NCBI RefSeq assembly: GCF_900129745.1
Contig: NZ_FQWS01000002.1
Span: 434,001-498,000, forward strand
Source: Winogradskyella jejuensis
Lineage (GTDB): Bacteria > Bacteroidota > Bacteroidia > Flavobacteriales > Flavobacteriaceae
DNA length: 64,000 bases
Direction of reading: 5' to 3'
Part shown: piece by piece, positions 17,337-27,053 of the stretch
Position numbering within the stretch: position 1 is the first letter of the stretch
Layout of the letters: every line of letters starts with the position of its first letter
Notes under the pieces: model-generated
Database searches by the model: none
What the model was told of the DNA's origin: nothing
The model's input: the letters and a program-made list of their open reading frames with translations, nothing else
Position numbers and translations under genes: made by a program

Positions 17337-18335
17337 TTACTGTCTTACTAATTTTTTGGTTACTGTACCAGAGTCGGATTTTAACCTCAATAGGTATATG
17401 CCTTTTTTGAGTCCAGCGATGTTAATCTTTTTCTGGTTGGAGGTTAAATTTTGTTGTTTTACTTTTTTGCCTAAAACATCATAAACCTCTACAAATATAT
17501 CTTTGTTTGAAATGATAGTCACTTCATTGCTACTAACTGGATTAGGATAAACCTTTACTTCTGGCTGTTGAAAATCATTAGTAGATAATACTGTCCATCT
17601 ATTTTGGGCTGGAGTTCCTCCCCATATTAGTGTGGCTAAATATGGGTTATCCACAAAAGGATTTCTATTTCCTTGAGCTCCGCTTATAACTGTATTTCTA
17701 TTATCTTCAATTCCATTGTCAACTACAGGGTCTGCAGCATTCCATTCAAGGAATAAAGCTAAATTACCAACATCTGTAAAAGGTTCATTGTATCTTAAAT
17801 TAACATACATTATTATCCTGGCAACATCTCCACGCCAATCATCACCTGGAAAGAACTCACCATTTGATGAAAAATAGTTTCCTGAGCCGTCTCTAAACGG
17901 GTCATTACCTCTTAATGTATTTACAGCTGTAATACAGGCACGCAACAAGTGTAAATCAGCTTCTGCGGTACCTGAGCCAAGTAAAGACCGTGGATATACA
18001 TGCTCTGTATTGTAAGTTTGAGGTGTGTTAGGATTATTACCTGACAACCATTGGTCGTCTGGTTGAACGTCACCACTATAAATAAGAGTTACATTATCTG
18101 GGTCGTTGGCCGGAGTGTCTGCATCATATAAAAAATTATGCCTCTGTGAATATGTCAAAAAAGTTGTGTGATTTCCTATGGTGATTGTTGCCAATTCATC
18201 ATATAAATTTGAATTTGATGCAGAATAGTCAACATTATTACTATCGTAGTAAGCTGCTAAATTTGCAGGAGGAACAACTGTTTGGCTGAATATACCAGTT
18301 GTTAATAATAAAAAGAGTAGGTAAATATGTTTCAT
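17337..18335 (-). CDS. secreted endonuclease I family nuclease with T9SS sorting domain
   Basis: A 332-residue exported nuclease. Signal peptide at residues 1-18 (ending GIFSQ). The central domain (about 25-240) carries the endonuclease I motifs NTEHVYPRSLLGSG and ADLHLLRACITAVNTLRGN, the family of periplasmic EndA and secreted NucM nucleases, which cut DNA and RNA with a His-metal finger. Residues about 257-332 form a type A T9SS sorting domain: EVKVYPNPVSS, VYDVLGKKV, GIYLLRLKS, and a basic end KKLVRQ. The product is expected to be exported across the outer membrane and attached or released. It likely serves nutrient DNA use or biofilm remodelling, which is inference. Confidence 0.92.
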   Translation of the reverse strand: MKHIYLLFLLLTTGIFSQTVVPPANLAAYYDSNNVDYSASNSNLYDELATITIGNHTTFLTYSQRHNFLYDADTPANDPDNVTLIYSGDVQPDDQWLSGNNPNTPQTYNTEHVYPRSLLGSGTAEADLHLLRACITAVNTLRGNDPFRDGSGNYFSSNGEFFPGDDWRGDVARIIMYVNLRYNEPFTDVGNLALFLEWNAADPVVDNGIEDNRNTVISGAQGNRNPFVDNPYLATLIWGGTPAQNRWTVLSTNDFQQPEVKVYPNPVSSNEVTIISNKDIFVEVYDVLGKKVKQQNLTSNQKKINIAGLKKGIYLLRLKSDSGTVTKKLVRQ

Positions 18336-18346
18336 GTGTAGGGGAT

Positions 18347-19558
18347 TTATTTTTTTTCTAATAATGCCATATAAAAGCCATCAAATCCAGATTTGTGGGC
18401 TAATACTTTTTTATCTTTTACAAAGTTAAAATCTTTTCCGATATCTGTTGTTAAGAATTTCTCAACTTGTTTTTCATTTTCAGAAGGTAAAACAGAACAG
18501 GTGGCATACACCATTTTCCCGCTGCTTTTTACCATTTTAGAGTATTGTTGTAACACATATTCTTGAGTTTTCTTTATATTCTCTATAAACTCTGGTTGCA
18601 ATTTCCATTTGGCATCTGGGTTTCGTCTTAAAACACCAAGACCAGAACATGGCGCATCGATTAATAATCGGTCTGCTTTACCATGTAATTTTTTTATAGG
18701 TTTAGTAGAGTCAATAGCCTTTAACTCTATGTTATGAACACCGTTACGACGCGCTCTAACCTTTAGCTTTCTTAATTTACTTTCGTAAATATCCATGGCT
18801 ATAATTTGTCCTTTATTTTCCATCAATGATGCCAAATGAAGCGTTTTACCACCTGCACCTGCACATACATCTACAACTTTCATGCCCGGTTTTACATCTA
18901 AAAAATCTGCAACTAATTGTGATGAAGCATCTTGTACCTCGAACCAGCCATTTTTAAAGGCTTCAGTTTTAAAAACATTGGCACGTTCTACTAATTTTAA
19001 AGCCGAAGGGTAATTTGGTATAAACTCTGTTTCTATTTCTTCAGATTGAAGCTTGAGTTGTAAATCTTTTTTGGTGGTTTTAAGTGTATTTACTCTTAAA
19101 ATAACATCGGCTTGTTCGTTTTGCTTGGCTATTTCGTCTGTCCAAACGTTTTCACCTAGTTCTTTAATACCTAACTCATCTATCCAATCTGGAATAGATT
19201 CTCTTAGTTTACGTGTTTTAGAAAGCTCATCAAATCGCCCTTTAATTTTTCGAGTTGGGGTTTCTGTAAAATATTTCCAATCAGGGAGCTTGATGCCTTT
19301 TAGTGTTGCCCACACGGCGAAGATTCGCCATAAATTGTCTCTATCAAAAGGTTCTTTTACATCAGCGATTTCTGCATATAAGCGTTTGTATCTTACGATT
19401 TGGTAGACTGTTTCGGCTACAAAACCACGGTCGCGACTTCCCCAGCGCTTATCACGTTTTAAAAGTTGTTGTACAACCTTATCGGCGTATTCTCCTTCAT
19501 TAAAAATGAGGTGAAGACCATCAATAACGGCAAAGCATAAATTCCTGTGTAATCGCAT
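18347..19558 (-). CDS. RsmB/NOP-family RNA m5C methyltransferase
   Basis: A 403-residue class I SAM-dependent RNA methyltransferase. An N-terminal NusB-like helical region (about 1-150) precedes the Rossmann domain with SAM motif DVCAGAGGKTLHL, the DAPCSGLGVLRRNPD motif and the catalytic YATCSVLPSENE motif. The two cysteines (in APCSG and ATCSV) are the hallmark of cytosine-C5 methyltransferases. I chose the ATG at 19558 (MRLHRNLCF) over an earlier start. Upstream on the minus strand a -7 box TACATTTG (19622-19629) is present. The likely substrate is rRNA, but the exact position is not readable, so no symbol is given. Confidence 0.9.
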   Translation of the reverse strand: MRLHRNLCFAVIDGLHLIFNEGEYADKVVQQLLKRDKRWGSRDRGFVAETVYQIVRYKRLYAEIADVKEPFDRDNLWRIFAVWATLKGIKLPDWKYFTETPTRKIKGRFDELSKTRKLRESIPDWIDELGIKELGENVWTDEIAKQNEQADVILRVNTLKTTKKDLQLKLQSEEIETEFIPNYPSALKLVERANVFKTEAFKNGWFEVQDASSQLVADFLDVKPGMKVVDVCAGAGGKTLHLASLMENKGQIIAMDIYESKLRKLKVRARRNGVHNIELKAIDSTKPIKKLHGKADRLLIDAPCSGLGVLRRNPDAKWKLQPEFIENIKKTQEYVLQQYSKMVKSSGKMVYATCSVLPSENEKQVEKFLTTDIGKDFNFVKDKKVLAHKSGFDGFYMALLEKK

Positions 19559-19705
19559 GATTCTAGTATTCAGTGTTTTAAATACGATTTTACTGTATAA
19601 AACCATATTTAAATTAGCGTGCAAATGTACGATTAAATGTTTATTTGTTGTAGTGTTTAGTCGTTTATTCGGTTGGCTTTTTTATTTTTAAAGAAAATAC
19701 AGTTT

Positions 19706-20764
19706 ATGCGTTTACTAGTTATATGTTTCTTATTGATTTGCTTAGGTTCTTGTACATCTGAAAAGAGGATAAAATCTAGAAGTTTTTCTGAAGTTAAAAT
19801 TGAAACCCTTTTGCAAGACTCTACATTGAATGTTAGGGCTTTGGATATAATGAAAGACAGGGTTGTAGTGGCAACATCTAAGGGTGAGTTTTACAGTCTT
19901 GTTGATGATAGCGATATTTTTGCACAAATTTTCTTCATTAATTATCAAGATTCAATTAACATGAATAATTTTAGAGCTGTATCCCAGATTAAATATTACA
20001 ATCCAAGCAGGTTACCAGCTGTACTTGGAATTACTATTTCTAGTCCTACTAAATTATTCAAAGATGGAAGACTTGTCTATAAAGAAACTCACCCAAAAGC
20101 CTTCTACGATTCCATGGATTTTTGGAATGACCAAGAAGGCATTGCTATGGGTGACCCAACGGACGATTGCATAAGCATTATTATAACACGTGATGGCGGT
20201 GAATCTTGGACTAAATTATCCTGTGACGTTTTACCAAAAGCTGTTGAAGGTGAAGCTGCATTTGCTGCGAGTGACACTAATATCGCTATTGTTGGCGACG
20301 ACACCTGGATTTCTACAGGTGGTATGGCTAGTCGTATTATTTACTCTCCCGATAAAGGAAAAACATGGGAAATATATGACACGCCTATTATCCAAGGCAA
20401 ACCAACTACAGGCATATATTCTTTAGATTTTTATGATGCTAAAAATGGCTTTGCTATTGGCGGTGATTACACAAAGCCTGACGACTCCATAAACAACAAG
20501 ATTAGAACTGCTGATGGTGGCAAAACTTGGCAAGTTGTTGGTAATGGAAAGTCGCCTGGTTACAGAAGCTGCGTGCAATATGTGCCTAACGGAGATGCTC
20601 AGGAATTAGTGGCTATCGGTTTTAAAGGGATAGATTACAGTAATGATGGTGGTGAAAACTGGAAACATCTCAGTGATGAAGGCTTTTATACCATTCGGTT
20701 CTTAAACGATTCTGTTGCCTATGCTGCAGGTAATGGACGCATAAGTAAATTAATATTTAAATAA
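19706..20764 (+). CDS. lipoprotein with BNR/Ycf48-like propeller
   Basis: A 352-residue exported lipoprotein. The ATG at 19706 gives a clean signal MRLLVICFLLICLGSC with lipobox LGSC. The rest consists of Asp-box propeller repeats: SIIITRDGGESWTKL, IYSPDKGKTWEI, IRTADGGKTWQVV and DYSNDGGENWKHL. This is the fold of sialidase-like and Ycf48-like proteins; in Flavobacteria such proteins are annotated as oxidoreductases without basis. No catalytic residues can be named. It is divergent from the RsmB-type gene and ends at a bidirectional terminator. Confidence 0.8.
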   Translation: MRLLVICFLLICLGSCTSEKRIKSRSFSEVKIETLLQDSTLNVRALDIMKDRVVVATSKGEFYSLVDDSDIFAQIFFINYQDSINMNNFRAVSQIKYYNPSRLPAVLGITISSPTKLFKDGRLVYKETHPKAFYDSMDFWNDQEGIAMGDPTDDCISIIITRDGGESWTKLSCDVLPKAVEGEAAFAASDTNIAIVGDDTWISTGGMASRIIYSPDKGKTWEIYDTPIIQGKPTTGIYSLDFYDAKNGFAIGGDYTKPDDSINNKIRTADGGKTWQVVGNGKSPGYRSCVQYVPNGDAQELVAIGFKGIDYSNDGGENWKHLSDEGFYTIRFLNDSVAYAAGNGRISKLIFK

Positions 20765-20765
20765 A

Positions 20766-20789
20766 AAAGAAGCCTAACTAGGCTTCTTT
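20766..20789. terminator. bidirectional intrinsic terminator
   Basis: Perfect 11-bp stem AAAGAAGCCTA / TAGGCTTCTTT with a 2-base centre, lying between two convergent genes 2 bases after one stop and 3 bases before the other. A and T runs on both sides let it serve both directions. Confidence 0.8.
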
Positions 20790-20792
20790 CAT

Positions 20793-21245
20793 TTAATCTT
20801 TTCGTTTACCTCTCAATTTTTTGAGACGCTCTAGGAGTTGTCTATTGAATTGGTCTTCGACCACTTTGAGGCGTATGATTTTCTTTGCCGGAATTGCAGA
20901 TTTTAAATCTTTTAAAAGTTTTTGTTTTGCTTGGTGCATTTTGTTTTCACCTTCAATCATCTGCTCTAAAAAAGAACTAGCTTCACTATCCGACACATCT
21001 TGGTTCCTACGCATTTTGCGCATAATCGGTCTAAAATAGTCAGACTTAATTTTATTTGAGCTTTCTTCAAACTGATTATAAATTGGCCAAAATTTCTGAG
21101 CTTCATCCGTAGATAATTCTAATTTTTCCGTAATAAAAGCGACTTTTTGAGCTTTTATTTTATCCCTCATTTTTCCATCTTGAGGCAGTTGGGCAAGACT
21201 TAATAGTCCTGTAAAAATTAAAAGTAAAGTAATTATTTGTTTCAT
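20793..21245 (-). CDS. periplasmic Spy/CpxP-like helical protein, ECF-associated
   Basis: A 150-residue protein with signal peptide (residues 1-18, ending LSLAQ) and an all-helical, charged mature part with EAQKFWPIYNQFEE and many Lys/Arg. This type is often named sensor of ECF-type sigma factor in Flavobacteriia because it follows sigma and anti-sigma genes; it resembles periplasmic chaperones of the Spy/CpxP kind in size and helix content. It lies 14 bases downstream of the membrane anti-sigma-like gene, giving the order sigma, anti-sigma, periplasmic protein. A role in sensing envelope stress is inferred from this order. Confidence 0.75.
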   Translation of the reverse strand: MKQIITLLLIFTGLLSLAQLPQDGKMRDKIKAQKVAFITEKLELSTDEAQKFWPIYNQFEESSNKIKSDYFRPIMRKMRRNQDVSDSEASSFLEQMIEGENKMHQAKQKLLKDLKSAIPAKKIIRLKVVEDQFNRQLLERLKKLRGKRKD

Positions 21246-21259
21246 TTTTAATATTATTT

Positions 21260-21763
21260 TTATTCTAAAATGGCTTCGATGTCTGCGTTTTCTAGTAGGT
21301 ATTCTTCTAGATTGTCTTCGTTATATGTGGTTTCGGTAATTTTAAAATCTTCTTCTAAAACCTCTACTTGTGTTAATAATTCTGCCAAATCATAAGTGTC
21401 TAAATCACTTTCTATAAAGTAATTCTCTACCATTTCTACAGATATTTCCGCTGTATTTGACTGATTTATAAAAACAGCGAATAACAATAGGAGTGAAGCC
21501 GCAATACCAGAAATATAATAGAGCTTTTTACTTCTAAATAGACTAATAACTGGGGTTTGCTCTTTGGTATTTAGACGATTAAGAACACTGTCTTCGATAG
21601 TGTCGAAATAAGCTTCAGGCGTTTTAAATCCAGGAGATTCAACTTTACTAAAAGAAGTTTCATTCTCTAAACGCTGCATAAGCTTTTCATCAAAAGACTC
21701 AAAATAGTCTTTAGGTGCTTTAAAACCGCTAGAATTAATGTTATGTAATTTGTCTTTTTTCAC
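21260..21763 (-). CDS. single-pass membrane protein, candidate anti-sigma factor
   Basis: A 167-residue protein with a membrane helix at about 82-100 (YYISGIAASLLLLFAVFI), cytoplasmic N-terminus and acidic periplasmic C-terminus. Two copies of a motif occur in the N-terminal part: SGFKAPKDYFESF (about 12-24) and PGFKTPEAYFDTI (about 44-56), each followed by a helix ending in RL. It lies between an ECF sigma gene and a periplasmic helical protein, and has its own copy of the sigma-type promoter (21801-21830). It has no recognisable zinc anti-sigma motif, so the anti-sigma role rests on position and topology. Confidence 0.7.
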   Translation of the reverse strand: MKKDKLHNINSSGFKAPKDYFESFDEKLMQRLENETSFSKVESPGFKTPEAYFDTIEDSVLNRLNTKEQTPVISLFRSKKLYYISGIAASLLLLFAVFINQSNTAEISVEMVENYFIESDLDTYDLAELLTQVEVLEEDFKITETTYNEDNLEEYLLENADIEAILE

Positions 21764-21800
21764 TTTGTGCTGAACTTGTTTCAGTATCTATTTCTATGTC

Positions 21801-21830
21801 TTTGACTCTGAAATCTCTAAATGGTTTAAT
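21801..21830 (-). promoter_or_regulatory. candidate ECF promoter before the anti-sigma gene
   Basis: On the minus strand this reads ATTAAACCATTT-N11-AGTCAAA, matching the promoter-like element at 22388-22417 at all 19 fixed positions with the same 11-base spacer length. It begins at the sigma stop codon and ends 37 bases before the next start. The AAACC...GTCAAA spacing fits -35 and -10 elements of an ECF sigma. Confidence 0.6.
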
Positions 21831-22368
21831 CAGAGGTTAAAAACGTTTCTATTTTCTTTACTGCGATATGATACGATGTTTTTAATGCGCCTTCACTTGT
21901 TTCTAAAATTTCGGACATCTCTTTGTATTTCATGTCATCAAAGTATTTCATATTAAAAACCAATTGTTGTTTATGAGGCAATGTAGCTATTGCTTTTTGT
22001 AACTTTAATTGTATCTCATTGCCTTCAAAATACACGTCCGCGGTTAAATTATTTATAGCGTTGGTCTGTATGTCCTCATTAGAAATTTGTAATCGCTTTG
22101 CATTTTTGTTGATATGCGTTATTGATTCGTTTGTTGCAATTCTATACATCCATGAGTAGAGTTTACTATCGCCTTTGAACTTATCTATGCTGCGAAACAC
22201 TTTTATGAATGTATTTTGAAGCACATCATCTGCATCGTCATGACTAATAACAATTTTACGGATATGCCAATACAGGCGCTCTTTATAGAGTGACATTAGC
22301 TCTCTAAAAGCAGTTTCCTTTGTAGCGGTGTTTTTAAGCTGAGATATTAAGTCTAGTTCGTCCGTCAA
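21826..22368 (-). CDS. ECF RNA polymerase sigma factor
   Basis: A 180-residue sigma-70 factor with region 2 (about 20-90; DADDVLQNTFIKVFRSIDKF and YSWMYRIATNESITHI) and region 4 (about 120-175; ATLPHKQQLVFNMKYFDDMKYKEMSEILE as helix-turn-helix). The start codon appears to be TTG at 22368, as the nearest ATG is out of frame. It is followed by a membrane anti-sigma-like gene and a periplasmic protein. Twin elements ATTAAACCATTT-N11-AGTCAAA lie before it and before the next gene, consistent with autoregulation. Confidence 0.92.
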   Translation of the reverse strand: MTDELDLISQLKNTATKETAFRELMSLYKERLYWHIRKIVISHDDADDVLQNTFIKVFRSIDKFKGDSKLYSWMYRIATNESITHINKNAKRLQISNEDIQTNAINNLTADVYFEGNEIQLKLQKAIATLPHKQQLVFNMKYFDDMKYKEMSEILETSEGALKTSYHIAVKKIETFLTSD

Positions 22369-22387
22369 AAAACATGTTATTTGCAGG

Positions 22388-22417
22388 TTTGACTAAGATA
22401 ACTAGAAATGGTTTAAT
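22388..22417 (-). promoter_or_regulatory. candidate ECF promoter before the sigma gene
   Basis: Minus strand ATTAAACCATTT-N11-AGTCAAA, ending 19 bases upstream of the sigma start. The same bases recur with the same spacing at 21801-21830. The two spacers differ at most positions, which argues that only the two boxes are conserved. Confidence 0.6.
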
Positions 22418-22439
22418 TGCGTAAGAATTATTTTTTCAT

Positions 22440-24266
22440 TTACTCAAAACTCTGCATTTCTACAAGCTTTTTGTAAACACCATTTTTTGCTAGAAGTTCG
22501 TTGTGCGTACCTTGCTCTGCAATTTCGCCTTTAGACATCACCACGATTTGGTCTGCATTTTGGATGGTAGATAATCGATGCGCAATAACAATCGATGTTC
22601 TATTCTTCATCATGTTTTCTAAGGCAACTTGTACTAGACGCTCACTCTCAGTGTCAAGAGCAGAAGTGGCTTCATCTAGAATCATGATTGGAGGATTTTT
22701 AAGAACAGCTCTAGCAATACTTAAACGTTGTTTTTGACCACCGGATAATTTTCCTCCAGAATCACCAATATTGGTTTCTATACCTTTTGGAAGGTCTTTA
22801 ACAAACTCCCAAGCATTGGCAATTTTTAGCGCTTCAACAATCTCATCATCAGAAGCATCTTCTTTACCAATTAGAATATTATTCTTAACAGTGTCATTAA
22901 AAAGAATAGAATCTTGAGTTACCAAGCCCATTAATCCTCGGAGTGAAGACTTTTTTAGAGTTTTAATGTCTTCACCGTCAATTGAGATATTACCTTCATT
23001 GACGTCGTAAAAGCGTGTCACTAGATTGGCAATCGTACTTTTTCCACTTCCAGATTGTCCAACCAAAGCAACGCTTTTTCCTTTAGGAACTTTAAGTGTA
23101 AAGTTTTTGAGTACTAGCTCATCCTCGTATTTAAATGAGATATTATTAATGCCAATTTCTGATGTAAAATCGTCTTTCGTTTTTGCGTTTGGTGAATCTT
23201 TTAGTGGTGATTCAGTGTTTAAGACTTCTAGAACCCGTTCCGCAGCTGCATTTCCTTTTTTAACACTGTAACTGGCTTTACTTATAGCTTTTGCTGGGGT
23301 AAGAATGTTATAGGCCAAGCCCATAAATGTTAAAAATTGTTCGCCTTCTAGAACACCTTCAACCAAAACCATGTGTCCGCCAAACCATAATAAGACACCG
23401 ATAACTGCGATTCCAAGAAATTCGCTTGTTGGTTTTGCTAAGTTGGTTCGGTTTAATAATGAATTTGAAAATTTAAAAAACCGACTTGTAGATTTCTGAA
23501 ATTTATTAGCAAAGCTACCTTCAGAATTGTAGCTTTTTATCACTTTTAAACCACCTAAGGTTTCCTCTAATATTGAAAGAAAATAACCTTGTTCTTTTTG
23601 GACTTTGTCCGATTTTCGCTTTAAACTTTTTCCGATTAATGAAATAATAATTCCTGAAATTGGAATAAAAATGAAAACGAATATTGTTAGTTTTACACTA
23701 ATTGTTAGCATAAAAAGTATCGTAAAAATAATGGTCAGCGGTTCTCTAAAAATCAGTTCTAAAATCGAAAGAAACGAATGTTGAATTTCTAAAACATCTG
23801 TTCCAAAACGTGCCATGATATCACCTTTTCGCTTTTCAGAATAAAAAGAAATAGGTAGCTCAACAGTTTTGTCGTATAAATCATTTCGTAAATCGCGTAA
23901 CACACCATTTCTCAAAAAAGTGATGAAATACATGGCGAAATAATTGAACAAGTTTTTCAAAAAGAATACCGAAATAATAAGAATAATAACAAATGTTAAA
24001 GCCTTTGAAGCATCGTCACCAGCCATTTGATTTATTTGGTAATTTAGACTATTACTAAAATAATCGCCAAATTCTGTAAAGCCTGTATAAGTAGGTTTTT
24101 CTGTTATTTTTATAGCATCTTTTTTAAACATGACTTCTAAAAGAGGCATCAATACCATAAAAGACAGTCCCGAAAAAAGTGCATAAAAAATATTACATAT
24201 AACATTGAGAATGGCATATGTTTTATAAGGTAACGCAAAGCGAATAATTTGTTTGAAATAATTCAT
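22440..24266 (-). CDS. ABC transporter with fused permease and ATPase (MsbA-like)
   Basis: A 608-residue half-transporter that works as a homodimer in the inner membrane. Six membrane helices span about 15-325, followed by the ATPase domain with Walker A GQSGSGKST, Q-loop LVTQDSILF, signature LSGGQKQR, Walker B PIMILDEATSALD and switch His in IVIAHRLSTI. This architecture is that of lipid A flippase MsbA and related drug exporters. The start follows the phosphohexomutase stop directly (TAG ATG), so they are cotranscribed. Lipid export fits the envelope-related neighbours, but the substrate is not proven. Confidence 0.9.
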   Translation of the reverse strand: MNYFKQIIRFALPYKTYAILNVICNIFYALFSGLSFMVLMPLLEVMFKKDAIKITEKPTYTGFTEFGDYFSNSLNYQINQMAGDDASKALTFVIILIISVFFLKNLFNYFAMYFITFLRNGVLRDLRNDLYDKTVELPISFYSEKRKGDIMARFGTDVLEIQHSFLSILELIFREPLTIIFTILFMLTISVKLTIFVFIFIPISGIIISLIGKSLKRKSDKVQKEQGYFLSILEETLGGLKVIKSYNSEGSFANKFQKSTSRFFKFSNSLLNRTNLAKPTSEFLGIAVIGVLLWFGGHMVLVEGVLEGEQFLTFMGLAYNILTPAKAISKASYSVKKGNAAAERVLEVLNTESPLKDSPNAKTKDDFTSEIGINNISFKYEDELVLKNFTLKVPKGKSVALVGQSGSGKSTIANLVTRFYDVNEGNISIDGEDIKTLKKSSLRGLMGLVTQDSILFNDTVKNNILIGKEDASDDEIVEALKIANAWEFVKDLPKGIETNIGDSGGKLSGGQKQRLSIARAVLKNPPIMILDEATSALDTESERLVQVALENMMKNRTSIVIAHRLSTIQNADQIVVMSKGEIAEQGTHNELLAKNGVYKKLVEMQSFE

Positions 24267-25994
24267 CTAGATATTCATGTCTTTTAAGATAGCATCAATC
24301 TTAGATTCCAATAACTGCTCCGTTTTGCTAAAGTCAGACATATTGTCAAGTGTCGAGTTAACGCTAATGTAGAACTTTATTTTTGGCTCAGTACCACTCG
24401 GTCTCAATGCTATTTTACTTCCATTTTCTGTGTAGTAAATTAGAACATTAGATTTTGGTACATCAAGCTGGTATTCTTCATGAGTTTGAAGGTTTTTAGC
24501 GATAGACAATTGATAGTCTTCAATAAGCACTACTTTTTCGCCATTAACCTCCTTTAAAGGATTGTCTCTGGCGTCAATCATCATTTGTTTGATTTCCTCT
24601 GAGCCTTCAATTCCCTTTTTTACAAGTGAGACTAAACGTTCTTTGTAAAATCCATACTTTGTGTAAAGTAGAATTAATTCTTTATAAAACGAACTTCCTT
24701 TTGCTTTGGCTTGAGCTGCAATTTCACATGCCAATAGGGTAGAAGTGACAGCGTCTTTATCTCGCACAAAGTCGCCAACCATAAAACCAAAACTCTCTTC
24801 GCCGCCTCCAATGAAATCAAGTTCTGGAAAATCTTTTATCATTTTGGCAATCCACTTAAAACCTGTCAAACCAATTTTGATTTCCGTTTGGTAAGCATCT
24901 GCTAAAACAGACATCATGGGTGTAGAAACAATAGTCGAGCCTATAAATTCTTTACCCTTAAGTTTGTCCTCTTTTTGCCATTGTTTTAGTAGGAAATCTG
25001 TCATCACAACCATCGTTTGATTACCATTTAAGAGTTTTAGTTGCCCATCTAAATCTCTTATGGCTATACCAACACGATCGCTATCAGGATCTGTACCAAT
25101 AACAATGTCTCCATTTACACTTTCAGCTAATTCTATAGCCATTTTAAGAGCTGCAGGCTCTTCAGGATTTGGAGAATCCACAGTTGGGAAATCGCCATTA
25201 GGTTCTGCTTGTTCTTCAACAATACTTACATTGTTATATCCCGCGCGTTTTAAGGTTTCAGGTATGGTTGTAATTGATGTTCCATGAAGTGAAGTAAATA
25301 CAATATTTAGATTGTCTTTAGCTTCTTGCTGAGTGTTAAAACTTCCATTTTTCACCGATGCATTAATAAATACATCATCAACATCTTGTCCTATATATCT
25401 GATTAAGTCAGGATTACTTTCAAACTTAATATCAGAATAATTTAAACTATTGATTTCTGCAATAATCTCAGCATCCTGTGGTGGTACTAATTGTCCGCCG
25501 TCTTGCCAATACACTTTATAACCGTTATACTCTGGTGGATTATGAGATGCCGTTAATACAATACCACAATGGCAATTAAGGTGCTTTAGGGCAAATGATA
25601 ATTCTGGTGTAGGTCTTAAATCTTCAAACAGAAAAACTTCGATGTTATTTGCAGAAAATACATCGGCAACAACTTTACCAAAAGCTTGACTGTTATGCCT
25701 ACAATCGTATGCTATAGCAACTTTTATCTGTCCACCAGAGAAACTTTGCTTTAAGTAGTTGCTTAATCCTTGCGTATTTTTTCCCAAGGTGTATTTGTTA
25801 ATACGATTATTACCAACACCCATAATTCCTCGCATTCCGCCAGTACCAAATTCTAAGTTTTTGTAAAAACTTTCCTTAAGTTCTTTAGGATTACCGGCAA
25901 TCATTCTATCAACTTTTTGTTGCGTATCGGTATCAAAAGTTGGAGTTAGCCATTCGTTTACTTTTTCTAATATTTCAGGTTCAATATGTAGCAT
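24267..25994 (-). CDS. phosphoglucomutase/phosphomannomutase family enzyme
   Basis: A 575-residue alpha-D-phosphohexomutase that interconverts hexose 1- and 6-phosphates. The phosphoserine loop is [13 protein letters not shown] with S150; the metal loop is [10 protein letters not shown]; the sugar-binding loop is GGEESFG, and the phosphate-binding end is [13 protein letters not shown]. Length and motif spacing match the group of bacterial phospho-sugar mutases of about 570 residues related to PgcA. I chose ATG at 25994 over one 7 codons earlier. The stop abuts the ABC exporter start, placing hexose-phosphate supply beside envelope export. Confidence 0.92.
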   Translation of the reverse strand: MLHIEPEILEKVNEWLTPTFDTDTQQKVDRMIAGNPKELKESFYKNLEFGTGGMRGIMGVGNNRINKYTLGKNTQGLSNYLKQSFSGGQIKVAIAYDCRHNSQAFGKVVADVFSANNIEVFLFEDLRPTPELSFALKHLNCHCGIVLTASHNPPEYNGYKVYWQDGGQLVPPQDAEIIAEINSLNYSDIKFESNPDLIRYIGQDVDDVFINASVKNGSFNTQQEAKDNLNIVFTSLHGTSITTIPETLKRAGYNNVSIVEEQAEPNGDFPTVDSPNPEEPAALKMAIELAESVNGDIVIGTDPDSDRVGIAIRDLDGQLKLLNGNQTMVVMTDFLLKQWQKEDKLKGKEFIGSTIVSTPMMSVLADAYQTEIKIGLTGFKWIAKMIKDFPELDFIGGGEESFGFMVGDFVRDKDAVTSTLLACEIAAQAKAKGSSFYKELILLYTKYGFYKERLVSLVKKGIEGSEEIKQMMIDARDNPLKEVNGEKVVLIEDYQLSIAKNLQTHEEYQLDVPKSNVLIYYTENGSKIALRPSGTEPKIKFYISVNSTLDNMSDFSKTEQLLESKIDAILKDMNI

Positions 25995-26058
25995 AGCGTA
26001 GTATTCTGTTTGCAAAAGTACAAATTACGAGGTTTAGGCATTAAGATAGATTGGGAAA

Positions 26059-27009
26059 TTAATCTAGATTTAAATTCTCTTTAATGAGGTAGCGTTTACT
26101 TTCTCTTTTGGAGCGTAAAATAAGTTCACCCAAGAAACCAGCAATAAAGGATTGTGTACCAATAATCATTGTCGCTAGAGCGATGTAGAAAGATGGTCGT
26201 TGGGTAATTAATCGTCCAGTTGGGTTAAGAAAGAGTTTGTCAATACCCATATAGAAAGCAAAGGTAAAGCCTATTAAAAACATTATAACTCCTAAAGCCC
26301 CAAAGAGGTGCATAGGTCGTTTCCCAAAACGAGAGATAAACCAAATAGTTATTAAATCCAAAAAGCCATTGATAAAACGATTCATCCCAAATTTAGTAGT
26401 CCCGTATTTACGCGCTTGATGTTTTACTACCTTTTCACTAATAGAGGTGAAGCCTGCGTTTTTAGCTAAGACAGGGATGTATCTATGCATTTCGCCATTA
26501 ACATCAATATTTTTTACCACGGCGTTTTTGTATGCCTTAAGACCACAATTAAAATCATGAAGTTTAACACCAGATGTACGTCTTGCTGCCCAATTAAATA
26601 ATTTTGAAGGTAAATTTTTAGCAATTACAGAGTCGTAACGTTTTTTCTTCCATCCAGAAACCAAATCGTAATTATCTTTGGTAATCATTTGGTGGAGCTC
26701 AGGTATCTCTTCTGGATTATCCTGTAAATCCGCATCCATTGTAATTACTACATCTCCTTTTGTTTTAGCAAAACCTGCATGTAGTGCTTGCGATTTACCA
26801 AAGTTTTTTAGGAAACGGATGCCTTTTACGTTTTCGTTTTTGTCAGAAAGTGATGAAATAACGTTCCATGAATTATCTGTACTACCATCATCGATAAACA
26901 GAATTTCGTAAGAAAACGAATTGGATTGCATCACAGATACAATCCAATCGTGTAATTCTGTTAGCGACTCAGCCTCGTTGAGAAGCGGAATGACTATAGA
27001 TATATTCAT
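26059..27009 (-). CDS. polyprenyl-phosphate-type family 2 glycosyltransferase
   Basis: A 316-residue GT2 enzyme. The catalytic domain (about 1-225) has the nucleotide-binding start IVIPLLNEAESL, the metal motif in ITMDADLQDNPEEIP and the acceptor region HDFNCGLKAYK. Two C-terminal membrane helices (about 232-255 and 270-295) anchor it. This is the layout of dolichol-phosphate mannose synthase-like enzymes such as GtrB and ArnC, which load a sugar on undecaprenyl phosphate. It stands between DUF4199 and the phosphohexomutase in an envelope cluster. The sugar used is unknown. Confidence 0.9.
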   Translation of the reverse strand: MNISIVIPLLNEAESLTELHDWIVSVMQSNSFSYEILFIDDGSTDNSWNVISSLSDKNENVKGIRFLKNFGKSQALHAGFAKTKGDVVITMDADLQDNPEEIPELHQMITKDNYDLVSGWKKKRYDSVIAKNLPSKLFNWAARRTSGVKLHDFNCGLKAYKNAVVKNIDVNGEMHRYIPVLAKNAGFTSISEKVVKHQARKYGTTKFGMNRFINGFLDLITIWFISRFGKRPMHLFGALGVIMFLIGFTFAFYMGIDKLFLNPTGRLITQRPSFYIALATMIIGTQSFIAGFLGELILRSKRESKRYLIKENLNLD

Positions 27010-27053
27010 GTAATTTTTATTCTTTTAATTAAGAGTAAAAATAGACAATAATT

